Source: Drosophila pseudoobscura (lineage: Eukaryota; Arthropoda; Insecta; Diptera; Drosophilidae). Taken from it: a stretch of DNA of 64,000 nucleotides. Location of the stretch: the NCBI RefSeq assembly GCF_009870125.1, contig NC_046683.1, forward strand, positions 42,051,869 to 42,115,868, written 5' to 3'. Shown one piece after another: positions 13,019-22,800 of the stretch (positions are counted from its first letter, which is position 1; every line of letters starts with the position of its first letter). The translations under genes and the position numbers were made by a program. The notes beneath the pieces are model-generated. The model ran no database searches. It was not told where the DNA came from and saw only the letters and a program-made list of their open reading frames with translations.

Positions 13019-16000
13019 TTGCTGGAGAAGGAGATCATTTTTCCAGCCAGCGCAACACTAAGGCAACTTCGCAAGCTTGCCATAAGTGGTGGAATGGACG
13101 AAGTTTCTGAAAGTCTGGTGAATAAATCGGATATTGAATCGGAGGAGAAAGTGTCTGAAAATGAGCAGATCGACGATATGAAAGAAGAAGAATTACTTGA
13201 CGCCGCAATAAGGGTTGCTGAGAAAAAGAAGAAACTGGCTGCCTTAATGGTAATGGACAACCATGTGACCGATGACATCCGAATGGTCAAGCAACTGATT
13301 GCCCCTTTTTCTGCCAGTGAAAATGATGAAGCCTCTGAATGGGTCTTGAATTTTGAACGGATTTGCGGAGACGTGAACGAAAGCAGCAATTTTAAGCTTC
13401 GTTGTGTGCGCATGTTGATGAAGGCGGGAACAGAGGCGGACTTGTTCATGCGTGTCGACAAATCAAAGACTTACGACGAGTTCAAAGGAAACTTCCTAAA
13501 AACTTTTGGCCGTAGCAATTCAACTGCCGACGTGGTACTCCTGTTGAAGGAAACCTTTTTCAACCCGGAGAAAAACTCCGTAATGGGATATATTCTTCGC
13601 ATGGAAGAAATTGCTATGCGTGCCGACATCGAAGAGAAATTGACAGTGCAGTTCATCATTGATGGTTTTCGTGATCGATCTTCCAGTATCGCCTTATTGT
13701 ATTCAGCGTCGACCATCGGAAAACTTAAGGAGCTAGCTCGACAATACGAGGCTTTGAGGAAGAGTACCCAGACGAATTTTAGGCGCACTGGGATGACCGC
13801 TTCCGGAAATGACCGGAGCCAGGTGCGCTGCTATAATTGTTCAGCACATGGCCATTATGCTTCATCGTGTCCCGCACCTAAGCGGGAGAAGGGATCGTGT
13901 TTCCAGTGTGGATCCATGCAGCACCAGGTGAAGGATTGCCAACAGAAGCCTATGTCAGCCCAGCGATCCGTGGATACAGCCAGCAACCCGCCGATGGACG
14001 ACAGAGAGGAGAACAATATTTTTGTTCCTATTGTTAATCAGGTAGGGGTATATTTTTACACTGATATAAAACGCAGGTATCAAATTAAATTTCTTTCTGG
14101 TATGTTGGACACCGGTAGCGCTATTAATTTGATGCAGCGCTCGGCGATACCTTATGAAAATTTTGATGGTGTACTAAGACCGACAGAGTATTTTGGAGTT
14201 AACGGTTCGAGAATAAGCATTTTTGGAAAAATAATTGTCAATTTAGTTTTTCATAACATTGAAAAAGAACTTATATTTTTCGTTGTACCAAACAACTATA
14301 TTTCGTATAATATCCTTCTGGGGCGCAGTTTCCTTGAAAATTATGGAATAAAATTAATTTTTGAAAATGAAATTGAAAATAGAGTATTAGTGAACAGTGA
14401 CTTAGATGAAAATAGAGTATTTGTGAACAGTGACTTAGATGAAAATAGAGTATTAGTGAACATTGAGAGTGACCAAATTGAAAATGTAGTATTGACAAAT
14501 AGAGACAGTGAGATGATGTTATCAGATATCAATAATAATGGATTATTGAAGGATGAAAATTATGAGAATAAGATTAGTGTCCAATTGAATTGTAATAACA
14601 TTGACCTTTTATTGAAAGATAACGAGCAAAAGCATATGGCAAGTGAATCATTAGAAAGAACCAACTTAGATATACCGTATATATATAGTATTGAAATAAC
14701 AAAAGAAGAGGACAACTATAATATCGACCCAAAGCGAACTGATAAAGAACGTAGTAAATTCATGGAATTGATAAAACTTAACTATTCAGACTTAACTAAC
14801 ATTCCAGCAATTCAACATAACTACGAAATGAATCTCAAACTTAAATCAGAAGAACCTGTACGCACTGTTCCGAGAAGACTTTCATATCAGGAGAAGAAAG
14901 AAGTAGATACCCAAATAGATGAACTATTGAAAAAAGGCTTCATAAGAGAAAGTAAATCGCCTTACAGCTCTGCAATAGTATTAGTTAAGAAAAAATCAGG
15001 GGAAAAAAGAATGTGTGTAGATTACAAACAGCTTAATAAGATTTGCATTCGTGATGGATATCCATTGCCACTAATAGACGACTGCTTAGAGAGATTAGAA
15101 GGGAACACAATTTTTACACTTTTAGATTTGAAACACAGTTATCACCAAGTAAAAGTAGCAGAAAGTTCGGTGCAGTATACAGCATTTGTCATACCTAGCG
15201 GACAATATGAATACACAAGAATGCCTTTTGGGCTTATGAATGCACCAGCAGTATTTATGAGATTTATTAATTTCATTTTACAACCATTAATTCGCGAAGG
15301 TAATGTAGTAGTTTATATGGACGATATCGCTATAGGTTCCAAGTCGTTGAACGAACATCTTATAACAGTAGGTAGAGTTTTAAGAATTCTCGCAGAATAT
15401 CGACTAGAAATTAAGGTTAGTAAATGTCAATTTGGTTATGAAAGTATTGAGTTCTTGGGATATACCCTTTCTGGTAGGGGAATAAGCCCAAACTGTGAAC
15501 ACACAGCAACCATTAAGCATCTGCCATTGCCAAAAGATCGCCATGAAATGCAAAAGGTTTTGGGATTATTCTCTTATTTTAGGCGTTTCATCCCTGCTTA
15601 CTCAAGAATAGCAAAACCATTACAAGAACTTACAAAACCTGGAACTAAGTTTGAGCTTCAAGACAAATGCATACAAATTTTTGAATATCTTCGAGAAAAA
15701 CTGATTTCGTCACCAGTATTAGCTCTGTATAATCCAAATCGAGAAACAGAATTGCATTGTGATGCAAGTAGTGAAGGTTTTGGTGGAATTTTGTTGCAGA
15801 AACAAGATGACAATAAGTTTCACCCAACAGCATATTTTTCACAGAGAGCGACAAAACTAGAGGCAAGATACGAAAGTTTCAAGCTGGAAACGTTAGCTGT
15901 GATCTATTCATTGAGGAAATTTCGAATTTATTTAGAAGGGATTCCGTTTAGAATTATAACAGATTGTAACTCAGTAGTTTTATGTTTAGGAAAGGGACGT

Positions 16001-17461
16001 CTTCATTCAAATATCGCCAGATGGGCCATAGAGCTAGCAAATTATAATTACACTTTAAAACATCGTAGTGGAATATATATGTCCCATGTGGACACCTTAA
16101 GTAGATATCCTTCAGCGCTTAATCAAGATTTTGAATATGAACCAATAGTGACAATTCATGAAAGTGATAACAAAGACCGAATAGTTTCCGTGATTGAGTG
16201 CGACGACATTAATCTTCAGCTTCAGATAACACAAAACAGGGACAACCATATAGGAAAATTAAAAGAACAATTGGAGCATGGACCTGTTAAGAAATTTTCA
16301 TTGAGCGACGGAATTGTTTATAAAATAGGTGAGAACGACGTTGAGCTGTTTTATGTCCCAGCTGAAATGGAAACGCAAATAATCAGAAGAGTTCACGAAA
16401 ACTTATGTCACTTAGGAACTGAGAAATGTATGAAAGAAATCTTAAGACATTATTGGTTCCCGAATATGAGATCTAAAATCGATTTGTTTATAGGAAATTG
16501 TTTAAATTGTATCATGTTTTCAGTCCCCACACATGCGAACAATCGAACACTTCACAATATTCCTAAGCGACCAATCCCATTCGACACCTTACAGGTAGAC
16601 CATTTTGGACCACTTCCCGCTGTTATATCAAAGAAGAAGCATGTATTAGTTATCATTGACGCCTTTACGAAATTTGTAAAATTGTTTTCTGTAAATATGA
16701 CAAGCACTAAAGAAGTCAACACATGTTTTTCAAAGTATTTTCAATTTTATAGTCGTCCACGTAGAATTATTAGCGATAGAGGAACGTGTTTTACATCATT
16801 AGAATTTAGTAAATTTTTGTTAGAAAATAATATAGAACACGTGAAAGTGGCAACTGCTTCACCCCAAGCGAATGGTCAGGTAGAACGGGTTAACAGAACT
16901 ATGAAAGCTATGCTCGCCAAAATAACTGAGCCAATAAATCACGAAGATTGGAGCAAACTTTTAATAAAGGCTGAATATGCAATTAATAACTCAGTCCATT
17001 CGACCACGAAAGAATTGCCTTCAGTGTTGTTATTCGGAGTCCAACAGAGGGGTTGTAATATTGACGCGTTAACAGAATACTTAGATGATAAACAAGACCG
17101 AACTCAAAGCGATTTAGAATCAGTACGTAAGAAATTTTTGGATAAAATCGAGCATTGTCAGCAGAAGAGTGAAGAGTATTTTGAAAGGAATCACAAAAAT
17201 CATATTGAGTTCTTGAAAGGCGATTTCGTTGTAATGAGAAACATTGACACCACAATAGGTACAAATAAAAAATTTGTTCCGAAGTACAGGGGTCCGTACA
17301 TCATCAAGAAGGTATTGCCGAACGACAGATATGTGTTAAATGACATTGAAAACTGCCAAATAAGCCAAATCCCGTATGAGGGCATTATAGAGGCATGCCG
17401 ATTAAGGAAATGGGCAGATTGGCGTAATCAGTGTGAAAGTGACTCCTACTTAAATAGTTAA
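13019..17461 (+). CDS. Gag-Pol polyprotein of LTR retrotransposon
   Basis: One frame of about 1,480 codons. In order: a Gag region; two CCHC zinc knuckles (C-x2-C-x4-H-x4-C, residues about 271 and 294); an aspartic protease (DTGS, about 364); an acidic linker with three 11-residue repeats (about 453-485); reverse transcriptase with YMDD (about 766); RNase H (HCDASSEGFGG, about 910); integrase with an HHCC finger (about 1125) and a D,D35E core (D near 1194 and 1253, E near 1289); and a C-terminal GPY/F-like module (about 1424). The listed start is a TTG. The first in-frame ATG is at 13094, and the frame is open upstream only to 12998. A different frame with ATGs at 12969 and 12984 ends at TAG 13011-13013, so the natural start is probably lost to a one-base length change in the A run at 13003-13007. 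Fusion of gag and pol in one frame fits this lineage. Confidence 0.9.
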   Translation: MLEKEIIFPASATLRQLRKLAISGGMDEVSESLVNKSDIESEEKVSENEQIDDMKEEELLDAAIRVAEKKKKLAALMVMDNHVTDDIRMVKQLIAPFSASENDEASEWVLNFERICGDVNESSNFKLRCVRMLMKAGTEADLFMRVDKSKTYDEFKGNFLKTFGRSNSTADVVLLLKETFFNPEKNSVMGYILRMEEIAMRADIEEKLTVQFIIDGFRDRSSSIALLYSASTIGKLKELARQYEALRKSTQTNFRRTGMTASGNDRSQVRCYNCSAHGHYASSCPAPKREKGSCFQCGSMQHQVKDCQQKPMSAQRSVDTASNPPMDDREENNIFVPIVNQVGVYFYTDIKRRYQIKFLSGMLDTGSAINLMQRSAIPYENFDGVLRPTEYFGVNGSRISIFGKIIVNLVFHNIEKELIFFVVPNNYISYNILLGRSFLENYGIKLIFENEIENRVLVNSDLDENRVFVNSDLDENRVLVNIESDQIENVVLTNRDSEMMLSDINNNGLLKDENYENKISVQLNCNNIDLLLKDNEQKHMASESLERTNLDIPYIYSIEITKEEDNYNIDPKRTDKERSKFMELIKLNYSDLTNIPAIQHNYEMNLKLKSEEPVRTVPRRLSYQEKKEVDTQIDELLKKGFIRESKSPYSSAIVLVKKKSGEKRMCVDYKQLNKICIRDGYPLPLIDDCLERLEGNTIFTLLDLKHSYHQVKVAESSVQYTAFVIPSGQYEYTRMPFGLMNAPAVFMRFINFILQPLIREGNVVVYMDDIAIGSKSLNEHLITVGRVLRILAEYRLEIKVSKCQFGYESIEFLGYTLSGRGISPNCEHTATIKHLPLPKDRHEMQKVLGLFSYFRRFIPAYSRIAKPLQELTKPGTKFELQDKCIQIFEYLREKLISSPVLALYNPNRETELHCDASSEGFGGILLQKQDDNKFHPTAYFSQRATKLEARYESFKLETLAVIYSLRKFRIYLEGIPFRIITDCNSVVLCLGKGRLHSNIARWAIELANYNYTLKHRSGIYMSHVDTLSRYPSALNQDFEYEPIVTIHESDNKDRIVSVIECDDINLQLQITQNRDNHIGKLKEQLEHGPVKKFSLSDGIVYKIGENDVELFYVPAEMETQIIRRVHENLCHLGTEKCMKEILRHYWFPNMRSKIDLFIGNCLNCIMFSVPTHANNRTLHNIPKRPIPFDTLQVDHFGPLPAVISKKKHVLVIIDAFTKFVKLFSVNMTSTKEVNTCFSKYFQFYSRPRRIISDRGTCFTSLEFSKFLLENNIEHVKVATASPQANGQVERVNRTMKAMLAKITEPINHEDWSKLLIKAEYAINNSVHSTTKELPSVLLFGVQQRGCNIDALTEYLDDKQDRTQSDLESVRKKFLDKIEHCQQKSEEYFERNHKNHIEFLKGDFVVMRNIDTTIGTNKKFVPKYRGPYIIKKVLPNDRYVLNDIENCQISQIPYEGIIEACRLRKWADWRNQCESDSYLNS
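14375..14470 (+). repeat. 33-bp tandem repeat within gag-pol
   Basis: Three consecutive units of 33 bp (14375, 14408 and 14441), the third diverging at its end, encode ENRVLVNSDLD-type 11-mers. They lie in the linker between protease and reverse transcriptase, where length is usually free to vary. They keep the frame. Confidence 0.9.
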
Positions 17462-17532
17462 CAAAATATATATATACACATATAATTAAAATTACTCTTA
17501 ATTACATATTTACGATCGAGGGCGATCTAATT

Positions 17533-17548
17533 GTCAGGATGGCCGAGC
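17533..17548 (+). promoter_or_regulatory. tRNA-Leu 5'-end sequence abutting the 3' LTR
   Basis: The sixteen bases GTCAGGATGGCCGAGC equal the first sixteen bases of animal tRNA-Leu as I recall it (acceptor strand, the U8-A9-type spacer and the start of the D arm). They end exactly where the 3' LTR begins, in the place where a polypurine tract is expected. A short purine-rich stretch (GATCGAGGGCGAT) lies just upstream at 17513-17526. See the findings for possible meaning. Confidence 0.6.
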
Positions 17549-17876
17549 TGTTAGGTTGTTTTAGTATTATAACCCTACATTTGTATTTACCTTGCTGCTA
17601 GCTTATAATTATTAGTGTTAATCTACAATTGTATTTACTATTAACGTTGTACGAAATATCGTAAGTATCTGAATAAGTATCGATATGAATAATCATCCGA
17701 TAGTTCTAGTTCTGCGAACTAGAACTATGCGAGAACTAGATCGGAATAGAACCAGAGATCGGAGCTGGGTTCAATGAGCACTTTTGCGGTATCGACAGGA
17801 CAGAGTGGTTGGAAAATAATTAAGTAAAATAAAATCATAAAAAGTACGAAACATCCGTGGACTTTCTGCGCCAATA
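17549..17876 (+). repeat. 3' long terminal repeat
   Basis: The repeat is 328 bp and shows no visible difference from 12545-12872. It is followed by AATA (17877-17880), the right copy of the target duplication, and by continuation of the AT-rich block. Confidence 0.9.
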
Positions 17877-17990
17877 AATAATTATTATTTTTGATTTTTA
17901 TTGAATAATGATAATTTTTGATTTTTAATGAGTAATTATTATTTTGGATTCATATTGTATGATTATTATTATTGATTTGTGTTGTTTTAG
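17877..17990. repeat. AT-rich imperfect tandem repeat block, right half
   Basis: Four or so variants of the same 26-27 bp unit seen at 12289-12544 (TAATTATTATTTTTGATTTTTATTG and relatives). The first four bases are the right target duplication of the retrotransposon. Confidence 0.75.
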
Positions 17991-18019
17991 CTTAAAATAA
18001 AACTCCAAAAAGGACGCAA

Positions 18020-18770
18020 TTTTGAAATATACGTTTAATAGTGAGATCTAACAGCAGTGTGGATACCAAATTTGGTTACTCTAGCCTTTATAGTCTCTGA
18101 GACTTATGGATGCCCCAGATTTCAGTCCTTTGCGGGGGCGGAAAAGGGTGTGTCGAAACTATGAAACTAACTTGTCAAGGTCCGATATCACAGGAGTGTG
18201 GATACCAAATTCGATTTCTCTAGCTCTTATAGCCTCTGAGATCCTTAAACTCATATTTTGCATTTGGCAAAGCCGACCATGAAACCTGTGTGTTAGAGAG
18301 GGTCTGTCTCTCTCTAACAGAGAGAGCGAGAGAGAATGCAATTTTTTTCTTGATTTTGGCTACAATAATTATACGGTCTGGTTCAGAAGATATAGTCATC
18401 CTCTACGGTTTTGCGTTTTCTGTTTTCTCGTATCTTTGAAATTGTGAATGCCAAAGATTTTCGCTCTTATTGGGCGGGGCGAAGTTCTTAAATATACTTG
18501 TAGCAGTGACATATCACAGAAGTCTGGATCCAAAACATCGTTGCTCTAGCTCTTATAGTTTTTGAGCACTAGGCGCTGATAGGGACGGTAAGACGAACGG
18601 ACGGACAGACGGACAGACAGACAGGGCTCAATGGACTCGGCTATTGATGCTGATCAAGAATATATGTATATACTTTATGGGGTCGGAAACGATTCCTTCT
18701 GGACGATACACACATCCATTTTAACCACAAATCTAATATACCCCTTTACTCATTTTGAGTATCGGGTATA
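18020..18770 (+). mobile_element. Mini-me type short interspersed element, copy A
   Basis: The copy contains repeats of a GTGTGGATACCAAATTTGGTT-like unit, then a GGAC/AGAC tract (18597-18624; the GTCY microsatellite on the other strand), the core GGCTATTGATGCTGATCAAG, a short TA tract, CTTTATGGGGTCGGAAACG and a terminal GAGTATCGGGTATA. This order is the signature I know for dipteran mini-me elements. No coding capacity is visible. The left border is unclear. The same sequence recurs at 35125-36050, reversed at 61764-62193, and degraded near 39880-40320. Confidence 0.7.
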
Positions 18771-18789
18771 AAAACACCTAGTTTCCAAA

Positions 18790-20196
18790 ATGATGCAAAA
18801 ATATTAAAAATGAATGGAAGAAATATATAAATACTCATTAAATATTCACGTTAATAATACTATATTACCCAAAAAAAACATCTAGTAAAAAGTGCACGCT
18901 GTATGGTTGGTAGGGGTAATCGTATCGGTCTGAAATTTATCTCAGTTCCCATATATATCAACACAATTAACTGTACCTAGTTTCAAGTTTCTAACCTAAT
19001 TTTTCGAATTTATGCAAAAATGTCGGCTGCCTGGCCCAATGTGCACTGAACTGAGTAGTTGATGTGCTAGCGCGTTTTTCAACACTCATTTCTTTATTTT
19101 CTTTCATAGGACAGCACTGGCTGAACTATAAGCTAGGAGGTACTACCCTAAGCCCTCTATTCCATGTTGGCAACATCATTCTTTGGCATTGTCCAACAGT
19201 GGGAACGGAACGTTACCGCAATTGCGGCAACTGTTGATAAACGTGCCACGGCTACAATGAACTTGAAGAGAAACAAATATCCGAAAACAAAAGAAAAGTA
19301 GTAGTGAAAAAAAGGAAAAAAGAAAATTTGTAATGAAATTTTGTATGCTGACATTTCGAAAAATTGCTTTTTAACCTTTGTGCTGAGGTCCTCTCTTCCC
19401 TCTTCCCTCCTCCAGCTACAGCTTACATCGTGTGTGTCAGTGACATGTTAGACGTGTATCTGTATCTCGACTCACCATGGGTGGCCTGGCCCCACGACCC
19501 GGACGAGGACACGGACACGAACACGGACAGAGACCCCGACTCCGGCCCGTACCCGTACCCGTACCGAATGCAAAAGCAAAGTTGTGCAGCTTGCGAAAAT
19601 CTGTAAACCGAAAACTCTGTGACATGTTTTTAAGTTTCTCAGCCTGGCATGCAGATTATTATTAGGTTGTCTGTCCGTCCGTCCGTCTGTCTGTGTGTCT
19701 GTCTGTCCGTCTGTCCGTTCGTTCGCTCGTTCGTTCATCTCTTGCTCTGACTCTGTCTCCGTTTTCTCCGTGTGCTTTCTCTGCCTGTCGTTTGCCAGGT
19801 GAGTCCCCGACAAACTTTGCCCATGTCCAGGTCCAGTGGGGGGGGAATATCGGGACTCCATGAGCCGGGAGCAACGAGCCGGGAGCAGGGAGCAGGGATG
19901 ATGGCGGTGGGTTCTGTGCCATAAGTTTTGTTCTAACAAACCAATTACTCGCACCAATTTCCAAAACAGGCTGACTTGCCTTTAACTTGCTCGAACATGG
20001 ATATATGCAGCATGATGGAAGAGTTCGACTTTGAGATGCCAAAGAGCGAGGGTGGGAGAGCCAGGCCGACACAGCGACAGAGCGACAGATAGACAGACCT
20101 ACAGACAGAGCAAGTTGAAGCTGAAGAAAATACAAATACGACTTTGAGTTACTTTTTCATTATTTTGCCAGGGAGTTTGTCCTTTTGCGTGTGCCC

Positions 20197-20227
<31 letters not shown>

Positions 20228-21550
20228 CCAAACACAGATGCTCGACAATACACCCTCTGGTGGATGGTGGCACTGTGTGCTGCAATGTTCAAAACATTGG
20301 CAGATGTCGCCGCACTAGCAAAAGTTACGGGAGCGGCAAGTGGAAAGTGGCACAGCAGTGGAACGGCAGCAGGTGGAGGGCACTGCGCCCCGCCCCGCCA
20401 TGGGTGTCCCGCTCAGGGTTCCACTGAACACATGCCGACGCAAGACATGCCAATGCCACCGATGCAGCCATCCTGCCAGCCAACCATCTCTTCAGCCTGC
20501 CAAGCCAAGAAACAGCCGAAGTCAGCCAACTCGAGTCAAACGAAAGCCAGCACATACATATGGAAAAAAGTTGCTACAAGTTTTCTTTTTTCTAATTTTC
20601 CTCGCTTTCTTTCTCAAATGCCTCTCCCCCTCCCTCTCTACGCCGCCCTCTCCAGAAAGGAAACCAAAATCCAACAATAACGAAACCCTTCGCTCTCGTA
20701 TTGCCTCCAGATCGACTCCAATGGCATATACGGTGTAGTGATCCGATTCTGATCGGATCGGACACAAAATCTACACAGAATAAGGATCGATCGTTTTTTA
20801 GGATCAATTGTCCATGTGCATTGGATGAGGGCAAAATCATAATACTCTCTACAAGGGTATACCAAGTGTAGGGCAAATTATGATGAGGAAAAGTATACTA
20901 AAAATTAACTTAAGTAATGATAATAATGATACCAAAAATACCCATAGCCTTTTAGGCTATTACTCTTCTCTGCCCACGGCTCCTCTGCCTACTCGGATTG
21001 ACTCTGAATTCGTACCAGAACTCTACAATAAATACACAGTCTTTGGCAGGCCGCAGTCGGTCCCAGTCTCGTAGAAAGTATGCCTCGTCATGCCCAAGAT
21101 GTATACATAATTTGCTATTGTATTGTTAGGCATTCGATTTTGAACCATTGGCTTGAGTCGGTCCGCTCGACTTTTCGTTGTCGTCAAAGACGGTGTACTT
21201 GACGCTGGAAATTATCTGTCCGAAAGACCCTACGTTGTAGGACTCTGGGACCGACTCAGCTGAACAGACGGGGGCGAAACGATTCCTTATTCAGCATCTT
21301 ATGGTATGGTCTTATCTTATCTATGGTGGTACATATCTTTTTTGTTAGATTGTATAAAAAAGGTATCGCCTCCGATAATACTAGAAAGAAAACTTCTTTG
21401 AAGACTCTGTATCGTTTGGAGGGTCTGTGGGAGGTAGCTGTAATGATTATGGGTTAAAAAATAATGTAATGTATTGTTAATGTATTTTATTAATTTAACC
21501 AACTCCGCTTCTTCCGTTCTCAAATAGAAATCGAATGATACATTTTCGAC
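18790..21550. other. Non-coding DNA with simple repeats
   Basis: No gene is supported. The stretch holds GGACACGGAC and CCGTACCCGTACC-type tracts (19500-19565), GTCCGTCTGTCTGTCC tracts (19668-19735), a CA run at 20197-20222, and CCCAGCCGGGAGCA-like repeats near 19860-19895. The 900 bp before the actin gene look unique and could hold its promoter, though no TATA box or other core element stands out. Confidence 0.5.
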
Positions 21551-21553
21551 ACC

Positions 21554-22678
21554 ATGAGTGACGACTGTATTTCGACAGTGGTCCTCGATTGCGGATCTGG
21601 CGTGTGCAAAGCCGGATTTTCCGGTGATCAAACGCCTCGAGTGGTTTTCCCCACGGTGGTCGGCACTCCCCGTCAGGGCCTGAAGATGAATATGGGCCTG
21701 CAGGACTCGTATGTGGGGCAACTGGCCTACACCAAGCGCGCTGTGCTGAAACTCAGCTATCCCGTTCAGCACGGCCTCGTCACCGACTGGGAAGGAGTGG
21801 AGAAGGTATGGAATCATGCACTCCACGAGATGCGCATCTCTGCCGCGGACTACCCAATCCTGCTGACAGAGGCGCCCAGGACGACCATGGCCCATCGCGA
21901 AAAGGCCACTCAAATCATGTTTGAAACTTTGGAAGTGCCGGCCATGTATGTGGCCAGCCAGCAGGTGCTGGCCCTATACGCTTCGGGTCGCTCCACAGGA
22001 ATCGTTCTGGACGTTGGCGACGGGTACTCCCACGCCGTTCCAATTTACGAAGGCTATGCCCTGCCCCACGCCATTCAGGTTCTGGACTGGGCCGGGCGCG
22101 ATATCACGGAGTACCTCATGAAGCTGCTAACGGAGCGGGGCTACTGCTACTCCTGCACCTGCCCGGCCGATCGCGAGATGGTGCGCGACGTGAAGGAGAA
22201 GCTATGCTTTGTGGCCAGGGACATTAAGAAGGAGTTGGAGGTGTTTAAAACCCAACCCGAGAAAACGTACACTCTGCCAGATGGACATGTCATTTCCATT
22301 GGCGCCCAGCGCATGCAGTGCCCCGAAGCACTGTTCGACCCCACCCTCATGGGCAAAGCTCCCGTCGGCCTGCACCAACTGCTCTACCAGTCCATTAATA
22401 AGTGCGACGAGGACATCCGGCGAGAGATGTTCGAAAACATCATGCTGTCGGGGGGCACCACGACGCTTCCTTACTTTGCCGAGCGCCTGGAGCGGGAGCT
22501 CTCCGAGCTGGCCGGCTCCAACACGACGGTCAAGATTCTGGCGCCAGCCGATCGCCAGTTCGCTTCCTGGATGGGTGGCTCGATTCTCAGTTCTCTGCCC
22601 TCGTTCAAAATGATGTGGATATCCAAGGAGGAGTACGAGGAGGTTGGCCCCTCCATAGTCCACCGCAAGTGCTTCTGA
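21554..22678 (+). CDS. Divergent intronless actin / actin-related protein
   Basis: The 374-residue product aligns over its full length with cytoplasmic actin (usually 375-376 residues) but differs at many positions. Phosphate loop 1 reads DCGSGVCKAGFSGD (actin has DNGSGMCKAGFAGD), phosphate loop 2 reads DVGDGYSH (actin DSGDGV-T/S-H, so the loop-2 serine is valine), and the DNase-binding loop is changed and a residue shorter. The Gln of the catalytic region (ASQQVLALYASGR), LSGGTT and the C-terminal SIVHRKCF are kept. A two-residue insertion with CTC lies before the REMVRD helix. It is uninterrupted by introns and is followed by AATAAA at 22795. Filament assembly with altered nucleotide handling is plausible. 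It is probably a retroposed or strongly diverged actin, comparable to Drosophila Arp53D-like genes, which are male-germline biased. Orthology to Arp53D is not shown. Confidence 0.9.
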   Translation: MSDDCISTVVLDCGSGVCKAGFSGDQTPRVVFPTVVGTPRQGLKMNMGLQDSYVGQLAYTKRAVLKLSYPVQHGLVTDWEGVEKVWNHALHEMRISAADYPILLTEAPRTTMAHREKATQIMFETLEVPAMYVASQQVLALYASGRSTGIVLDVGDGYSHAVPIYEGYALPHAIQVLDWAGRDITEYLMKLLTERGYCYSCTCPADREMVRDVKEKLCFVARDIKKELEVFKTQPEKTYTLPDGHVISIGAQRMQCPEALFDPTLMGKAPVGLHQLLYQSINKCDEDIRREMFENIMLSGGTTTLPYFAERLERELSELAGSNTTVKILAPADRQFASWMGGSILSSLPSFKMMWISKEEYEEVGPSIVHRKCF

Positions 22679-22800
22679 GCGGCAATTACAATCCAAATTC
22701 TCGTATCCATTTAAAGACAAGACACTGATACACTGATATTACAAGCGCTGCATAGGCGGAATTAAGCATTGATTTTAATGATTTTTAATTCTCAAATAAA
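22679..22800 (+). terminator. Short 3' UTR and polyadenylation signal of the actin-like gene
   Basis: About 120 bases after the TGA stop an AATAAA hexamer occurs at 22795-22800 in an AT-rich context, followed by GTGAGAGTCATTC. This is the expected spacing for a compact Drosophila 3' UTR. No other candidate lies closer. Confidence 0.5.

Larger units (their letters stand above)
12545..17876 (+). mobile_element. Full-length Ty3/gypsy LTR retrotransposon (mdg3/micropia-like)
   Basis: The 5,332-bp element has two 328-bp LTRs that look identical base for base by eye, an AATA target duplication, one long gag-pol frame and no envelope gene. Identical LTRs imply a recent insertion. The order protease, reverse transcriptase, RNase H, integrase places it in Ty3/gypsy. 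The mdg3/micropia assignment rests on a primer-binding site complementary to tRNA-Leu but offset from the tRNA 3' end, which I recall as typical of that group, and on the fused single frame. It sits inside an AT-rich repeat. The gag start region appears broken (see the gag-pol entry), so autonomous activity of this copy is uncertain. Confidence 0.9.

Noticed and set aside
19472-20135. Minus-strand frames of 157-161 codons
   Set aside because: They are driven by GTCC/GTCT and CGGGTACGGG microsatellites; the products are Arg/Thr/Asp repeats with no domain.
20144-20680. Plus-strand frame of 178 codons starting in the CA repeat
   Set aside because: The N-terminal part is CA-repeat product, and the rest has composition like the antisense frame. 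There are no recognisable motifs.
21317-21913. 198-codon minus-strand frame overlapping the actin-like gene
   Set aside because: It is antisense to conserved actin codons and has no homology of its own.
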